A stretch of 64,000 nt of DNA from positions 51,185,661 to 51,249,660 of the forward strand of contig CM059189.1 in the NCBI GenBank assembly GCA_030323885.1. The letters run 5' to 3'. Both the position numbers and the translations under genes were made by a program. The DNA comes from Branchipolynoe longqiensis. Lineage: Eukaryota; Annelida; Polychaeta; Phyllodocida; Polynoidae. Positions 11,567-21,763 of this stretch are shown one piece after another. How positions within the stretch are numbered: position 1 is the first letter of the stretch; the number at the start of each line of letters is the position of its first letter. Below the pieces are notes generated by a model that did no database searches, was not told the DNA's origin, and worked only from the letters and a program-made list of their open reading frames with translations.

Positions 11567-11867
11567 CGGTGTACCAATGATGAAGCATCCAACAGGTCCA
11601 CAAGTTTAATTCAAGTACTCGGACGCTTCCGTAGAGATGTTAACCTGTTTCTAAAGGTTCTCTTCCAAATTGCTTAATGGGATTAATTACGCCGCATGTG
11701 CCAGGTGCATTGTAACGCTTGTCAGAATTGTCGTGGAAGAAGGAATTAAAAAGGAAAAAAAGGAGAGAAACCAGCACCACGCATGCGTGTTGGAAAAAAA
11801 GTGCGCAAATAAATAGGCTATCAGGATGCGGGCGTCTAATTTCAGGGTAAGAGGTGAAGAAGAGTGT

Positions 11868-12366
11868 TGGGGTTTTACGTCCTAGCAACATCTAATGTCT
11901 TACCTTTTCACCAATGTAAAACAAGAAAAGATTTTAGCCTTTTTGAGGGCAGCTGGTCTGTACCGCCTCATATAGTTTATTAAACCAATTTGCTCAATTA
12001 GTAACAATAAAACCTTTAATTTCATTCCCGTTACTGACAAATTATATAATTGTGAGATTTTTAAATTCATACGTGTCATATCAGGACGGGTACCGACTTG
12101 TGACAGTGCACATTCATGGTCACGTTATATTACTGCCCCACTGACAGACCAGGCTGTCGGCAACCATGACCCGATATCCCACATAGTCATATTATCCTGA
12201 CACTGAGCTAACCAGTCCTTGTCCTATCCTATTAATGCCGAGCGCCAGGCTGGGTAGAGCCAAGTATCAATTTGTGTAAGTCATTGGTTTGAATCGGCTG
12301 TGATTCGAACTCCCGACCTTGCGCACGGGAAGCTTTCGCTGTGCCGATTCGGCTACCGCGTCCGGT
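11868..12366 (-). mobile_element. tRNA-derived SINE, head type B, split by a 174-bp insertion
   Basis: The tail (11,868-11,899) reads GGGGTTTTACGTCCTAGCAA and the body resumes at 12,074 with TGTCATATCAGGACGGGTAC. The head ends near 12,366 (GATTCGGCTACCGCGTCCGG). The interrupting DNA is described as a separate entry. Confidence 0.85.
11900..12073. mobile_element. 174-bp insertion within a SINE, TGTC duplication
   Basis: AT-rich DNA interrupts the SINE exactly between ACATCTAATGTC and TGTCATATCAGG. TGTC is present on both sides, as expected for a 4-bp target duplication. No clear inverted ends or coding sequence are seen, so its class is unknown. Confidence 0.6.
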
Positions 12367-12868
12367 GGGGGTGAACAGAATGCTTCCATAGCTGTCTGCT
12401 GAGTCATGGTGGCTGCTGAAAAAGATTGCACACGGATATCAACTATCATATCGGTCACATGGGCAGTCACACGCTCACCCACAATGCACTCGGCTGGTAG
12501 CCGCCATATCTAATTTGTCTCAGAATAAAAGTAAAGCTATTTGGGAGAAAAAAATAAAAAAAAATAAAAAAATTTTTTTTAGCCCACTGAAATAATTTAA
12601 ATGCAATTGAATGTCTGTTTGGTGTGTCTGTGCTTTGTCTTAGGTGTTTGCATAAATTAATCTATGACATATCGGTTTTGAAGTACTGGTTTCTTTATAG
12701 TTTGGATTATTTGTAACTGTCGGTGTGAAATAATTATAACAAGCCAAAGCGGAAACTTGTCAATCACGTGATTGCATTGTTGTAACCCCATATCATTTTT
12801 TTTTTTCAACATACCATTTTCGGTATTTTGCATGCGATATTCACTTCTTTTTTTTGGGGGGGGGGGGG

Positions 12869-13165
12869 TCCATTAGTTGTTTAAGCAGGGGAAATTTCAG
12901 TCATAGACGACTGGTCTTCCTCATTCCACTGCTGGTCGATAGAAAGCCCGAGCCTACACTTTTACCGACCCAAGGGATTTTTAACCTCCCACACCACATA
13001 GACATGGTATGAGAGCAACCGGCCTTTGATGACGCTGTAAGTTATACACAGCGGTGGAAATCCAAATTGGCAGAGCTGGGGGCACGGGGAATCGAACCGC
13101 CGACCCTCAGATTAGGAGTCTGACCTAGAAAAAAGTCAGACACTCTAACCACTCCGCCACAGATT
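12869..13165 (-). mobile_element. tRNA-derived SINE, family C, longest copy
   Basis: The tail side begins TCCATTAGTTGTTTAAGCAG, which is also found alone at 16,060. The body CCCAAGGGATTTTTAACCTC leads to the head at the right end (CTAACCACTCCGCCACAG). This copy defines the 3' end of the family better than those at 8,504 and 9,324. Confidence 0.88.
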
Positions 13166-13394
13166 GAAATAAATGAAAACCTGCTATGTTTACATGCGAC
13201 AACACCTTAGGTTCCTATTTTTTATGACAACCCCCTGTGTTTGTTATTTTTACGATACTTAATGTTATTATTATTATTACAATACTTTATTATTATTATT
13301 ACAATACTTTTATTGTTTACAACACCTTATGTCCATTATGCTTACAACACGTTATGTTCATTATATTTACAGCAACACGCTATTCATATTTTTA

Positions 13395-13459
13395 CCGTCC
13401 TGATATGATCTTGGATGTTGCCAGGATGTAAAACCCCAACAACCACCCAACCAACCCTA
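13395..13459 (+). mobile_element. SINE A/B tail fragment
   Basis: CCGTCCTGATATGATCTTGG followed by CCCCAACAACCACCCAACC. It lies about 80 bp upstream of the phosphatase exon at 13,541, within the presumed intron. Confidence 0.8.
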
Positions 13460-13540
13460 TTTTCTATGACAACTCCCTATGTGACCTACCTTCAACCATA
13501 CCTTTCTACGTGTTCACAGAGTGTCATTCATGTCTTGCAG

Positions 13541-13688
13541 GTGACTGGCATCAACTACTGCCTCAACGTAAGCACCACCTCGCCCCAGCCTTCATTCATC
13601 CAGGACGCACACTTCCTGCGGATACCCGTCAACGACAACTACAGCGACAAACTCCTACCCTACTTCCAAGACGCCTTTCAGTTCCTAG
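13541..13688 (+). CDS. DUSP8/16: MAP-kinase phosphatase, DUSP8/16 class: catalytic-domain exon (general acid loop)
   Basis: This 148-bp internal exon has an acceptor TGTCTTGCAG ending at 13,540 and a donor GTGAGA from 13,689. It encodes 49 residues plus one base, starting VTGINYCLNVS and containing IPVNDNYSDKLLPYFQDAF. The Asp of VND is where dual-specificity phosphatases place the general acid. The fold would be cytosolic or nuclear and would dephosphorylate pThr/pTyr of MAP kinases, probably JNK/p38 by analogy with DUSP8/16. Splice phase 1 matches the next exon at 29,174, which completes an Asp codon. The preceding exons were not found in the window. A CAGGG-ended repeat begins only 40 bp after the donor. 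Confidence 0.9.
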
Positions 13689-13728
13689 GTGAGACTCGTT
13701 CGTCAATGGCAATGCACAGTTTATGTTA

Positions 13729-13941
13729 CAGGGATGAAAGTGGTCTCAGAAAAAAAAACGCGCAAATCAAGCTGAGAATATTACACCGATGGCAGATTTC
13801 CGCGAAAATGCGGATTTCCCCCCATAGAATTAGCACTCAGGGAATTGCGGGCAAATGCTGGAAGCCAGGTTTCAACTGTCCTTATTTTGCCTATTTTATC
13901 GTCCATACCTGACTCGTTCTTGTAAGGGTTTTATGTTCTAG
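13729..13941 (+). mobile_element. CAGGGATGAAAG element (hAT-like ends), truncated
   Basis: It starts CAGGGATGAAAGTGGTCTCA and contains ATGGCAGATTTCCGCGAAAA and AGGTTTCAACTGTCCTTATT. It is the inverted relative of the copies at 18,368-18,732 and 43,555-43,899. The right end is lost in a SINE tail remnant (TGTAAAACACCAACAACC) ending near 13,975. Confidence 0.7.
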
Positions 13942-13979
13942 GATGTAAAACACCAACAACCAACCAACCAACTTGGACT

Positions 13980-14629
13980 TCTGTGAGCAGGAGTGGTGGG
14001 TGGGTGGGTGGGGGGGGGGGGGAGCACCAGGGTTGTCAACCCCGACGGTTTCACCATAAGGGGTACACTATTTTATATCCCCAACCTCACATTACGCCAA
14101 TCTTCCGGTTTGTCATTTTCCAATGTTGGCCCCCCCCCCCCTGCAGTACCATTAATACAGTAATATTATGTCAATCTTACGGATTATTGTGTCCAAAATG
14201 CAGCACAGAGCAACTAAGATTTTAATCATTTTCTTGGGGAGTACCCCCAGACATATCTATATAACATCCCTTAAGATCTCCCGGTTTTTCATTTTCACAA
14301 TGTTGGCGACCCTGTAACACGGTGGGGGGGGGGGGGTGGAGAGGAGGTCGGGGGGGGCGGTTGTATATTGTCATAGTCCTGACCCCGGCCCTCGGCGAAT
14401 ACAGGCTAGTTCCATACATCGCCATTTGGCACGCCAACTGCAACCAACCAATCAGGGAGCCGTATCAAACGCGGCCACCACTGGGTGGGTGTTATTAGCC
14501 AATCAGCGTCCACCCAGTGCGGAACTGCGCCGGTTTGGTGGCGCCAGCCAATGAGGGCCTAGGTCAACCGGAAACAGTGGCGCCGCCTGCCGTTGGCGCG
14601 GATACTCAGTGGGGCGGGTGTATTCCATC
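13980..14629. other. Unassigned intron DNA with G/C runs
   Basis: Three G runs (near 14,010, 14,325 and 14,350) and one C run near 14,131. The segments TGTCAACCCCGACGG and TGTTGGCGACCC suggest a decayed inverted pair, but I cannot delimit it. No exon seen. Confidence 0.4.
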
Positions 14630-14797
14630 AGGCAACCAATTGTCCACAACTGGTTCATCAAAGGCTGTCGTATGTGCTGTCCTGTCTGTGGGAAAGTGCA
14701 TATATAAGACCCCCTGCTGCTTAGCGGAAAGAGTAGCCTATGTGCCGGCAGTGGGTTTCCTCCAAAGAAATATGTCAGAATGACCATATGTTGAATT
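14630..14797 (+). mobile_element. SINE family F (mollusc-type), 5'-truncated
   Basis: It begins within the body (CAATTGTCCACAACTGGTTC) and contains GTATGTGCTGTCCTGTCTGT, GTGGGAAAGTGCATATA and AAATATGTCAGAATGACCAT. The tRNA head is missing. It is directly followed by a minus-strand type A SINE, so the 3' end may have been clipped by that insertion. Confidence 0.82.
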
Positions 14798-14801
14798 CTT
14801 T

Positions 14802-15153
14802 GGTTGATTGGTTGTTCGAGCTTTACGTCATATCAGGACGGGTACCAACTTGTGACAGTGCACACTCCTGGCGACTCTATAGTGCTGCCCCACTGGAAGA
14901 CCAGACTGTCAGCACCATGACCTGATAACAGTGATATCCCACTCAGTAGCATTATCCTGACAGTGACTGAGTGAGCCAACAAGTCCTTGCCCTATCCTAA
15001 TAATGCCGAATGCTTGGCTAGGAACACAACAAGTATTAACCTTTAAATTATTGGTTTGACTCGACCATGATTCGAACCCATGGGTTCGAATCCCATGGTC
15101 TACCAAAACTGGAGACAGACAGTCAAATCATTTGGACATCCCGTCTGGTCTGT
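14802..15153 (-). mobile_element. tRNA-derived SINE, head type A
   Basis: The tail TTGGTTGATTGGTTGTTCGA is at 14,802 and the head end CATCCCGTCTGGTCTG is near 15,153. It lacks about 20 bp of the tail (ACGTCATATCAGG skips CTGGCAACATCTAAGG). The B-box region again has a duplicated CCATGGGTTCGAATCC segment. Confidence 0.86.
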
Positions 15154-15717
15154 TGAATTCTTTGTGAGAATTGCTGGGTCGAAGCCTCCCTCCAATCATG
15201 ACCTGGCAGTGACTGCCTTTGTTGCAGGGACGGTGCATCACGTCACGTCACGTCACGTCACGTGGTCCACGTGTCCTATGACTGGCTGACAACGAGTCCC
15301 TTCGTAATGACATGACCAGGTGAAATGCACCTGCCGCCATGTAGATGAGATTCTTCTGGATTTATCCGGAATTCCTGATCTTTTTTTTTATCTGCCTGAT
15401 TTTCTTCTGGATATGGTCAAAATTCTGGCTTTTCCTATCACTTTAGAAGTCCCAAAAATTCATAAAATATTTTTCGGATTTTTGTTGTTGTTCAATCATT
15501 CGCATCTATGGCCCACCCCCTGAGACTGAATACCCCCTGAACACCCCAACCCCCCACCCCCCGTGGGTGGATGTGTTGTTTGTGGTGGGATGGTTTAACA
15601 TTAAAACTGTGATAGTCCGATGAACACAAGATTTTCTAAACCAAAGCACTTGCCTACTACACTTGATCCTACATATACTTAGATACTGACGCACTAATTA
15701 AACAGTTGCTACATAGA

Positions 15718-15976
15718 AGGAACAGTAAGTCATCTTCATAGAAGAGTAAACCATGTCCATAGAACAGTCAATCATCTCCATAGGACAGTCAATCATTTCC
15801 ATACAACAGTCAATCATCTCCATAGAACAGTCAATTATCTCCATAGAACAGTCAATCATCTCCATAGAACAGTCAATCATCTCCATAGTACAGTCAATCA
15901 TGTCCATAGAACAGTCAATCATCTCCATAGAACAGTCAATCATCTCCATAGAACAGTCAATCATCTCCATAGAACA
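15718..15976. repeat. 21-bp minisatellite
   Basis: About 12 units of CATAGAACAGTCAATCATCTC. Because 21 is divisible by three, both strands stay open, as repeated MSIEQSI on plus and CSMEMID on minus. There is no flanking coding signal, so these are not called as genes. Confidence 0.93.
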
Positions 15977-16049
15977 TGTCACTGCCGCAGGTCATCCAGA
16001 TCTGTAGTCGCCAGCATTTCGGTGCACGCACTAAATTTATTTCGCTTTT

Positions 16050-16221
16050 TTTTGTTTGTACATTAGTTGATTAAGCAGGGGAAATTTCAATCGCAGACGA
16101 TTGGTCTTCCTCATTCCACTGCTCCTTGCTCTATCCTAATAATGCTGAGCGCAAGCTAGGAAGCGACAAGTATCAATTTTTAAGTCATTGGTTTGACTCG
16201 ACCAGGGTTCGAACCCACGAT
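16050..16221 (-). mobile_element. Family C tail fragment joined to type A SINE fragment
   Basis: 16,057-16,121 matches the family C 3' end (GTTGATTAAGCAGGGGAAAT). At 16,122 it switches without a gap to the 5' half of a minus-strand type A SINE (CCTTGCTCTATCCTAATAAT to the B box GACCAGGGTTCGAACCC). It is either a chimeric transcript insertion or two adjacent truncated copies. Confidence 0.65.
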
Positions 16222-16860
16222 ACCATGATTTCCACCTCAAATGTCTCCGTCCATGTCCATTTTAAATCAAAGTTGCTCTATACTTATACTTTCTTATACT
16301 TATCCTCTTCCGTTTATATATTTAGGCATACTGGCCTGTTAACAGATTCTGCCGGTCTATATATGACCTAAACTAAAATCAAGTCAATTATAACGGTCAA
16401 ACAAATATATTTAACTGCAAAATATGACCCAAATAAACCCTTAGACGGGCGCATTCTGCGACTTTATGCAAAATCACAAATTTCTTTGACATATTTATAT
16501 ATGGCTTAGATAGATTTATAAATGAAGAATTCAAGCGCAAAACCCCGTAAAAGCCAATCCAAAAATTGTATTCAAATAAAAGATTTTTTACCTGGAGGTA
16601 ATTTCAATTCTCATTAATTCCACTTTTCTTGTGATGAAATGATTATGGAGCAATGAACAAAAAAATAGGAATGTTAAAAAAAAGAAGATCTTTTCGAAGG
16701 TTTAATTCGAATCTGAATCTTTGGATTGGCGTTTACGGGGATTTGCACCCGAACTCTTCAAATATTGAAAATATGATTATCAGGTTCATTTCCACTCACA
16801 TTGAGCGGTGTGATCATTGCGACCATTCTTAATATGGCAATGAATCCTTTTTCTCCCCAC
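16222..16860. other. Unassigned AT-rich intron DNA
   Basis: No exon is recognised. AATCCAAAAATTGTATTC (near 16,556) and CGAATCTGAATCTTTGGATTGG (near 16,709) together with CGTAAAAGCC/GGCGTTTACGGGG hint at a loose inverted repeat around 16,440-16,745, possibly an old MITE. Confidence 0.35.
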
Positions 16861-16869
16861 ACGCCATCA

Positions 16870-16875
16870 TCCCCC

Positions 16876-16906
<31 letters not shown>

Positions 16907-16915
16907 ACATACCCC
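16870..16915. repeat. C run followed by (CA)n
   Basis: About 22 C followed by about 10 CA dinucleotides. It is the source of the glycine/valine/cysteine-rich minus-strand frames here. Confidence 0.9.
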
Positions 16916-17239
16916 TCCCACCGTGACACGGACCATATCGGTTGGCGCGTGGTTCACAGATTAAAAGTGATAGCGGGAAATCTGACAAACGACCCGATAG
17001 AATTGGACAACTAATCAGATTTGTGTGGCCAGCTGGGAACGCGGGGCGTGCTGCCACCTGGGGACCAGCGTCCACATTAGTATTTCAGACAGGCATGACT
17101 AGCTGGGAACGCGGGGCTGGCTTGTTGCACGGTGAAGGGGGCGCCTTGAGTTCTAATTACGTGCTATCTGTTACGTGCTCTTTGGGAGGGTGGGGTTTGT
17201 TTAAATCGATGATAGTTATAATAAATGAGTCTTCATTCT

Positions 17240-17700
17240 TTCCTCCAAGCCCCCTCCCCCTCCCACTCTCCCTATTCGTTGTCCCCTGCCCCTCCCGCTC
17301 CCTCTCCCTCACCCCCCCCTCTCTCCCCCTCTCCTCCCCTCCACTCCTCTCCTCTACCCTCCCCTCCTCTACCCTCCCCCCTCCTCTCCGCTCATCTCAT
17401 CTCATCTCCTCTCATCTCCTCTCTGAGTCCCTCTCTTATCTGCTCCCCCCCCCCTTTCCCTCTGCTCGTCCCTCTCTCCTCTCATCTCCTCTCCTCTCCT
17501 CTCCTCTCCTCTCCTCTCCTCACCTCCCTCTCCGTCTCCAGCCTCCCACTCCCCTTACAACCCCCCTCCCACACCCTGCCATGTCCCCTATCACATGTCC
17601 TATGCCCCCTATCCCTTGTCCCCTATCCCCTATCCCCTCTCTCACTCCCTGCTCCGCTCACTCACACTCACCCTGACCCTCCCCCTCCCAGCTGCCCTCG
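17240..17700. repeat. CT-rich low-complexity tract
   Basis: About 460 bp of CTCCTCTC and CCCTATCCC repeats. The long serine/proline-rich frames (208 and 244 residues) arise entirely from this polypyrimidine strand and have no domain. Confidence 0.9.
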
Positions 17701-18071
17701 ATGGCTGAATAATGATTGTGAAAGGGTGCGACATAATTATAGGGGAAGAACGGTTACTCCCCCCCCCCCCCCCCCCATCCGCTCACCCCCCCCCCCCCTT
17801 TCCGCCTCCTCAACTGCCGTTTTACTATTCCGTCCATCGACAATTCGCTAAAATATGCGTTGCTAAAGATTATTGTCAATGTTGGATATCACCTTGGAAG
17901 GCGGGTGGGGGTTCCTTCCGAATGTGACACTGACAAGCAAAATGACGTAGAACGGGACCGACAGCCGATGGAGGGATGGTGATAAATGAGGAGCAAAATG
18001 GCGCCGCCCAGTGGAACGCTGCTTGGAATGAAAGAGCACGCCACCTGGCGGGTGGATTTGGTCGCTTTTAA

Positions 18072-18113
18072 ACACACACAACACACACACACACCACACA
18101 CACACACACACAC
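18072..18113. repeat. (CA)n microsatellite
   Basis: About 20 CA dinucleotides with two interruptions. Confidence 0.9.
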
Positions 18114-18367
18114 CTAAAAGTGCTATTGAGTGGGGGAGGGGGCCAAATGAAATTAAAGAGAATTAAAAACTTTTTTTTTTTTTAACCACAAATACTTGAA
18201 ATAGTACCCCGTGTGTAAATGAATATAACATTTCTCGTTGGCGGCCAGATGTTGTATTGTGTGTGTGGTGTCAATGTTCAATGCTGATCTTGAAGGAGTT
18301 AATATTGGGAGGCTTACATTATTTAAGAATAAACTTAGCTTAGTGTAATAGTAAGCCGTGTATTAGG

Positions 18368-18732
18368 CAGTGATTGAAAGTTATCTGCTATTTCGCGGAT
18401 TTCCGCGTTTTTTAAATATTTACCGATTAACATTAAGCAAAATGCAAAGGAATCTGGATGTATATGACAATAATTGGGTTCGAATCCCATTCTTATATGA
18501 CCTTAGATATTGGTAGAACAGAAAACCCAAGCAAAAACCAGTTAGATACGGGTGGTAATATAGCCATAACAAGGATAGTGGAAACCTGACTTCCGGCATT
18601 TTCCCTGATTCCCTGACAGTGCTAATCCTATGGGGGTGTGGGGGGAATCCACGTTTTCGTGGAAATTTGCTGTCAGTGTAATAATCCCGGCTTGATTTCC
18701 ACGATTTTTGCTGGAGACCACTTTCATCCCTG
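18368..18732 (-). mobile_element. hAT-like non-autonomous element, ATTAGG target duplication
   Basis: The ends are CAGTGATTGAAAG (left) and CTTTCATCCCTG (right), an imperfect inverted pair. ATTAGG directly precedes the left end (18,362-18,367) and directly follows the right end (18,733-18,738). The interior includes ACCTGACTTCCGGCATTTTC and CCGCGATTTT-like motifs shared with 43,555-43,899. No transposase. Confidence 0.75.
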
Positions 18733-18935
18733 ATTAGGCCAGTAGCTCGTCAGACCGAAAAGCGTGCACCATATATTCGTAGTGTTTTTGGCCAGACATG
18801 TTAGTAATAGTATGCTGTGGCTTAGTTATGTAGCTGTTTCGGATCGCAGCTTCCCTCTGTGTGCATCAATTTGTCAATAAGCGAGTCATGTGACCTGAGC
18901 TAGTGCCATGCATTTGAGCACTTCAGTTTGAGGGG

Positions 18936-19277
18936 GAGCGAGACATAGCTCAGGCGGTAGCATGTCCATCTGTGAAGGTGTCGGTCATCCTATCAGTGTC
19001 GATCCTTTTCAGTGGATCCATTTGCAGTTTGGGCTATTTTCCGTTCCAACCAGTGGTCCACAATTGCTTCATCAAAGGCTGTGGTATGTGCTGTCCTGTC
19101 TGTGGGAAAGTGCATATAAAAGACCTCGATCTGCTTATCGGAAAGAGTAGCCTATGTGGTAACAGCGGGGTTCCTCCAAAGAAATATGTCAGAAATGACC
19201 ATATGTTTGACGTCCAATAGCCAATGATATGAAAATCAATGCGTTCTAGAGGCGTCTTTAAATAAAACAAGCTTTAC
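18936..19277 (+). mobile_element. SINE family F, full length with tRNA head
   Basis: The head GACATAGCTCAGGCGGTAGC resembles a tRNA A box (TAGCTCAGNNGGTAGAGC). The body contains GTGGTATGTGCTGTCCTGTC and GTGCATATAAAAGACC. The 3' region has GTTTGACGTCCAATAGCCAA and GCGTCTTTAAATAAAACAAG. Related SINEs are widespread in molluscs as far as I recall, which is the main taxonomic clue in this window. Confidence 0.85.
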
Positions 19278-19705
19278 GTTGATGGGTAGTTTGTTGGCAA
19301 AACGACCGTCAGGGATAGGCACGCTTGCGCTTGCTCCGAACGCATGCATCTAGCCACGTGATGGGTGACGTCACTGTCCGCGGTCACCATGGTGACAGGG
19401 CTATTATAGCAGACGACAATAACAAGGTTAATCAATTACGCCGTGTTAATGAGAGCACGCTGTCCCAGGGTCACGTGATTCATCCCGGTGTCATTTACTT
19501 TCAGTTAGCAGATGACATTTCCATTAATTCCACATTGAGTCTCCATTGTGTCACGAGCAGTTGCGTTCGGTGTAGTCGTGAGAGTACCTCGTTATCGGCA
19601 TGTTTCGTCACGTTCTGTTTGAAGAGTGTGTTGGGAGAGGGGAGAGACGCTTACTGTTATCGGGAAGTTTGTGAGGTTTGTTTGGTGGTGAGGGATTGGT
19701 CGTGA
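19278..19705. other. Unassigned intron DNA
   Basis: The 126-residue open frame starting at 19,325 has no recognisable motif and no clear splice partners. I would not call it an exon without transcript support. Confidence 0.4.
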
Positions 19706-19707
19706 TG

Positions 19708-19752
19708 GCGCGCGCGCGCGCATGTGTGTGTGTGTGTGTGAGCGCGCGCGTG
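19708..19752. repeat. Alternating CG/TG microsatellite
   Basis: GCGCGCGCGC, then TGTGTGTGTG, then GCGCGCGCG. Strict purine-pyrimidine alternation is compatible with Z-DNA, although that is inference. Confidence 0.85.
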
Positions 19753-19859
19753 TGAGACGGAACATGCGTGTCGTTTAATCTTACCCTATTATCGCCCACA
19801 CAATGCAGTAAAAGCGCAATTCATGGCTGTCATGTCAGTAAAGATCTAGGGTCGACGCT

Positions 19860-20985
19860 GTCTGTGTGTATCTGTGCCTGTATGTTGTGTGTCTCTGTCT
19901 GTGTGCATGCCCGTGTGTGTGTGTATGTGCGTCTGTCTGTATGCCTGTGTGTGTGCCTGTGTATCTGTGTGTGCCTGTATGTGTGTCTGGGTGGGTATGT
20001 GTGGTTGGGTGTGTGTGCGTGTGTATGCCTGTATGTGTGCATGTGGGTACGCATGTGTGTGCCTGTCTGTGTGAATGCCCGTGTGTGTGTATGTTGTGTG
20101 CGTGTGTGTCTGTATGCCTGTGTGTGTCTGACTGTGTATCTGTGTGTGCCTGTATGTTGTGTTCTCTGTCTGTGTGCATGCCCGTGTGTGTGTATGTGCG
20201 TGTGTCTGTATGCCTGTGTGTGTGCCTGTGTATCTCACTATCTGTGTGTGCCTGTATGTGTGTCTGGGTGGGTATGTGTGGTTGGGTGTGTGTGCGTGTG
20301 TATGCCTGTATGTGTGCATGTGGGTACGCATGTGTGTGCCTGTCTGTGTGCATGCCCGTGTGTGTGTATGTTGTGTGCGTGTGTGTCTGTATGCCTGTGT
20401 GTGTCTGACTGTGTATCTGTGTGTGCCTGTATGTGTGGCTGGGTGGGTATGTGTGCGTGTGTTTGTGTGTATGCATGTATGTGTGCGGGTATGCATGTGT
20501 GTGCATGTATGTGTGGCTGGGTGGGTATGTGTGGTTGTGTGGGTATGCCTGCATGTGTGCATGTATGTGCCTGTCTGTGTGCCTGTGGTGTGCATGTGTG
20601 TGTGCCTATGTGTGTGTGGATGTGTTTGTGTGTTTGTTTGTATGTGTGCATGTGGGTATGCATGTGGGTATGCATGTATGTGCCTATGTGTGCCTGTGGT
20701 ATGCATGTATGTGCCTGTCTGTGTGCCTGTGGTATGCATGTGGGTGCCTGTCTGTGTGCCTATGTGAGCGTGTATGTGTGGATGGGTGGGTATGTGTGGC
20801 TGGGTGTGTGTGTTTGTTTGTATGCCTGAATGTGTGCATGTATGCATGTATGTGCCTGTCTGTGTGCCTGTGGTATGCATGTGTGTGCATGTATGTGTGG
20901 CTGGGTGGGTATGTGTGGTTGTGTGGGTATGCCTGCATGTGTGCATGTGTGTGCCTGTCTGTGTGCCTATGTGTGCCGTTATGGT
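19860..20985. repeat. TG-rich compound array, higher-order repeats
   Basis: About 1.1 kb of TGTGTGCCTGTATGTGTG-type words. A block running from GTCTGGGTGGGTATGTGTGG to GCCTGTGTGTGTCTGACTGT occurs twice (about 19,985-20,140 and 20,265-20,415). The sequence lacks stop codons on both strands for long distances, giving frames of up to 430 residues made only of C/V/M or H/T. They are not genes. Confidence 0.92.
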
Positions 20986-21165
20986 GTGCAGCAGGGTTAA
21001 CAGTTGGCCACTGCTCGTCGCTCCCAATCCCAGATGTACTGATACATTCATCGAAATATTTAATGACTGCTCAATTTGGTAGCGGGCCTGCATTGACTGG
21101 CTCTGATTGGTGGACGGCGGGCACTGATCCATGCACATTTAGACGAACCGTTTCCTGGGCTCCCA

Positions 21166-21495
21166 CCGGGCAGTGGCCGAATCGGTAGAACGCGAGCCTG
21201 GCGTTTGGGTGATCGGGAGTTTGGTTTTCGGTCGAGTCAAACCAATGACTTATCAAATTGATACTTGTCGCTACCTAGCTTGGTACTCGGCATTAATAGG
21301 ATATGACATGGGACTGGTTAGCACAGTATCAGGATAATGTGACTGAGTGGGATATTGGGCCATGGTGCCGGCAGCTTGATTTCCCAGTGGGGCAGCACTA
21401 TAAAGTCACCATTAGTGTGTACTGTCACCAGTTGGTACACATCCTGATATGACCTTAGATGTTGCCAGGATGTAAGACTCCAACAACCAACCATC
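21166..21495 (+). mobile_element. tRNA-derived SINE, head type B
   Basis: The head CACCGGGCAGTGGCCGAATC is at about 21,164 and the B box near GTTTTCGGTCGAGTCAAACC. The body is complete and the tail ends GACTCCAACAACCAACC. Confidence 0.9.
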
Positions 21496-21691
21496 CTGGG
21501 CCCCCAGCACTCGCTCTGCTTTTACCGACGTCAGTTGGCCCCCCTAGTCACAATCTGCTGCCACCTACCCCTAAAATAGGCCTGCCATTCACCTGCAGTC
21601 AATTAACGTTATGTGAGGCGTGCATGATGAGTCTGTGGTGTCTGTAAGGGAATGTGTGTTTATACAAGGTCAGCACTACATTTATGATTTG

Positions 21692-21740
21692 GTTGGTTGG
21701 TTGACCTTAGATGTTGCCAGGAAGTAAAACAACAAACAAG
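21692..21740 (+). mobile_element. SINE tail fragment with inverted (TTGG)n
   Basis: TTGGTTGGTTGGTTG is followed directly by the plus tail ACCTTAGATGTTGCCAGGAA and AACAACAAACAAG. Minus and plus tail ends are fused head to head. Confidence 0.6.
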
Positions 21741-21763
21741 TTTCTGGTGTTACACATTCCCGA

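Noticed and set aside
1..13540. Rhodanese and early catalytic exons of the phosphatase
   Set aside because: I searched for the expected upstream exon (an ILPxLYLG-type sequence) and did not find it. It may lie left of the window or be too short for me to see.
15698..16007. Repeated MSIEQSI / CSMEMID frames
   Set aside because: A 21-bp minisatellite keeps frames open on both strands; there is no other coding signal.
16942..17851. Proline/serine-rich open frames of 208 and 244 residues
   Set aside because: They follow the CT-rich low-complexity strand and have no non-repetitive conserved part.
19846..21138. Open frame of 430 residues on the minus strand, rich in His and Thr
   Set aside because: It is entirely the complement of the TG-rich array; no domain, no splice sites, equally long frames on the other strand.
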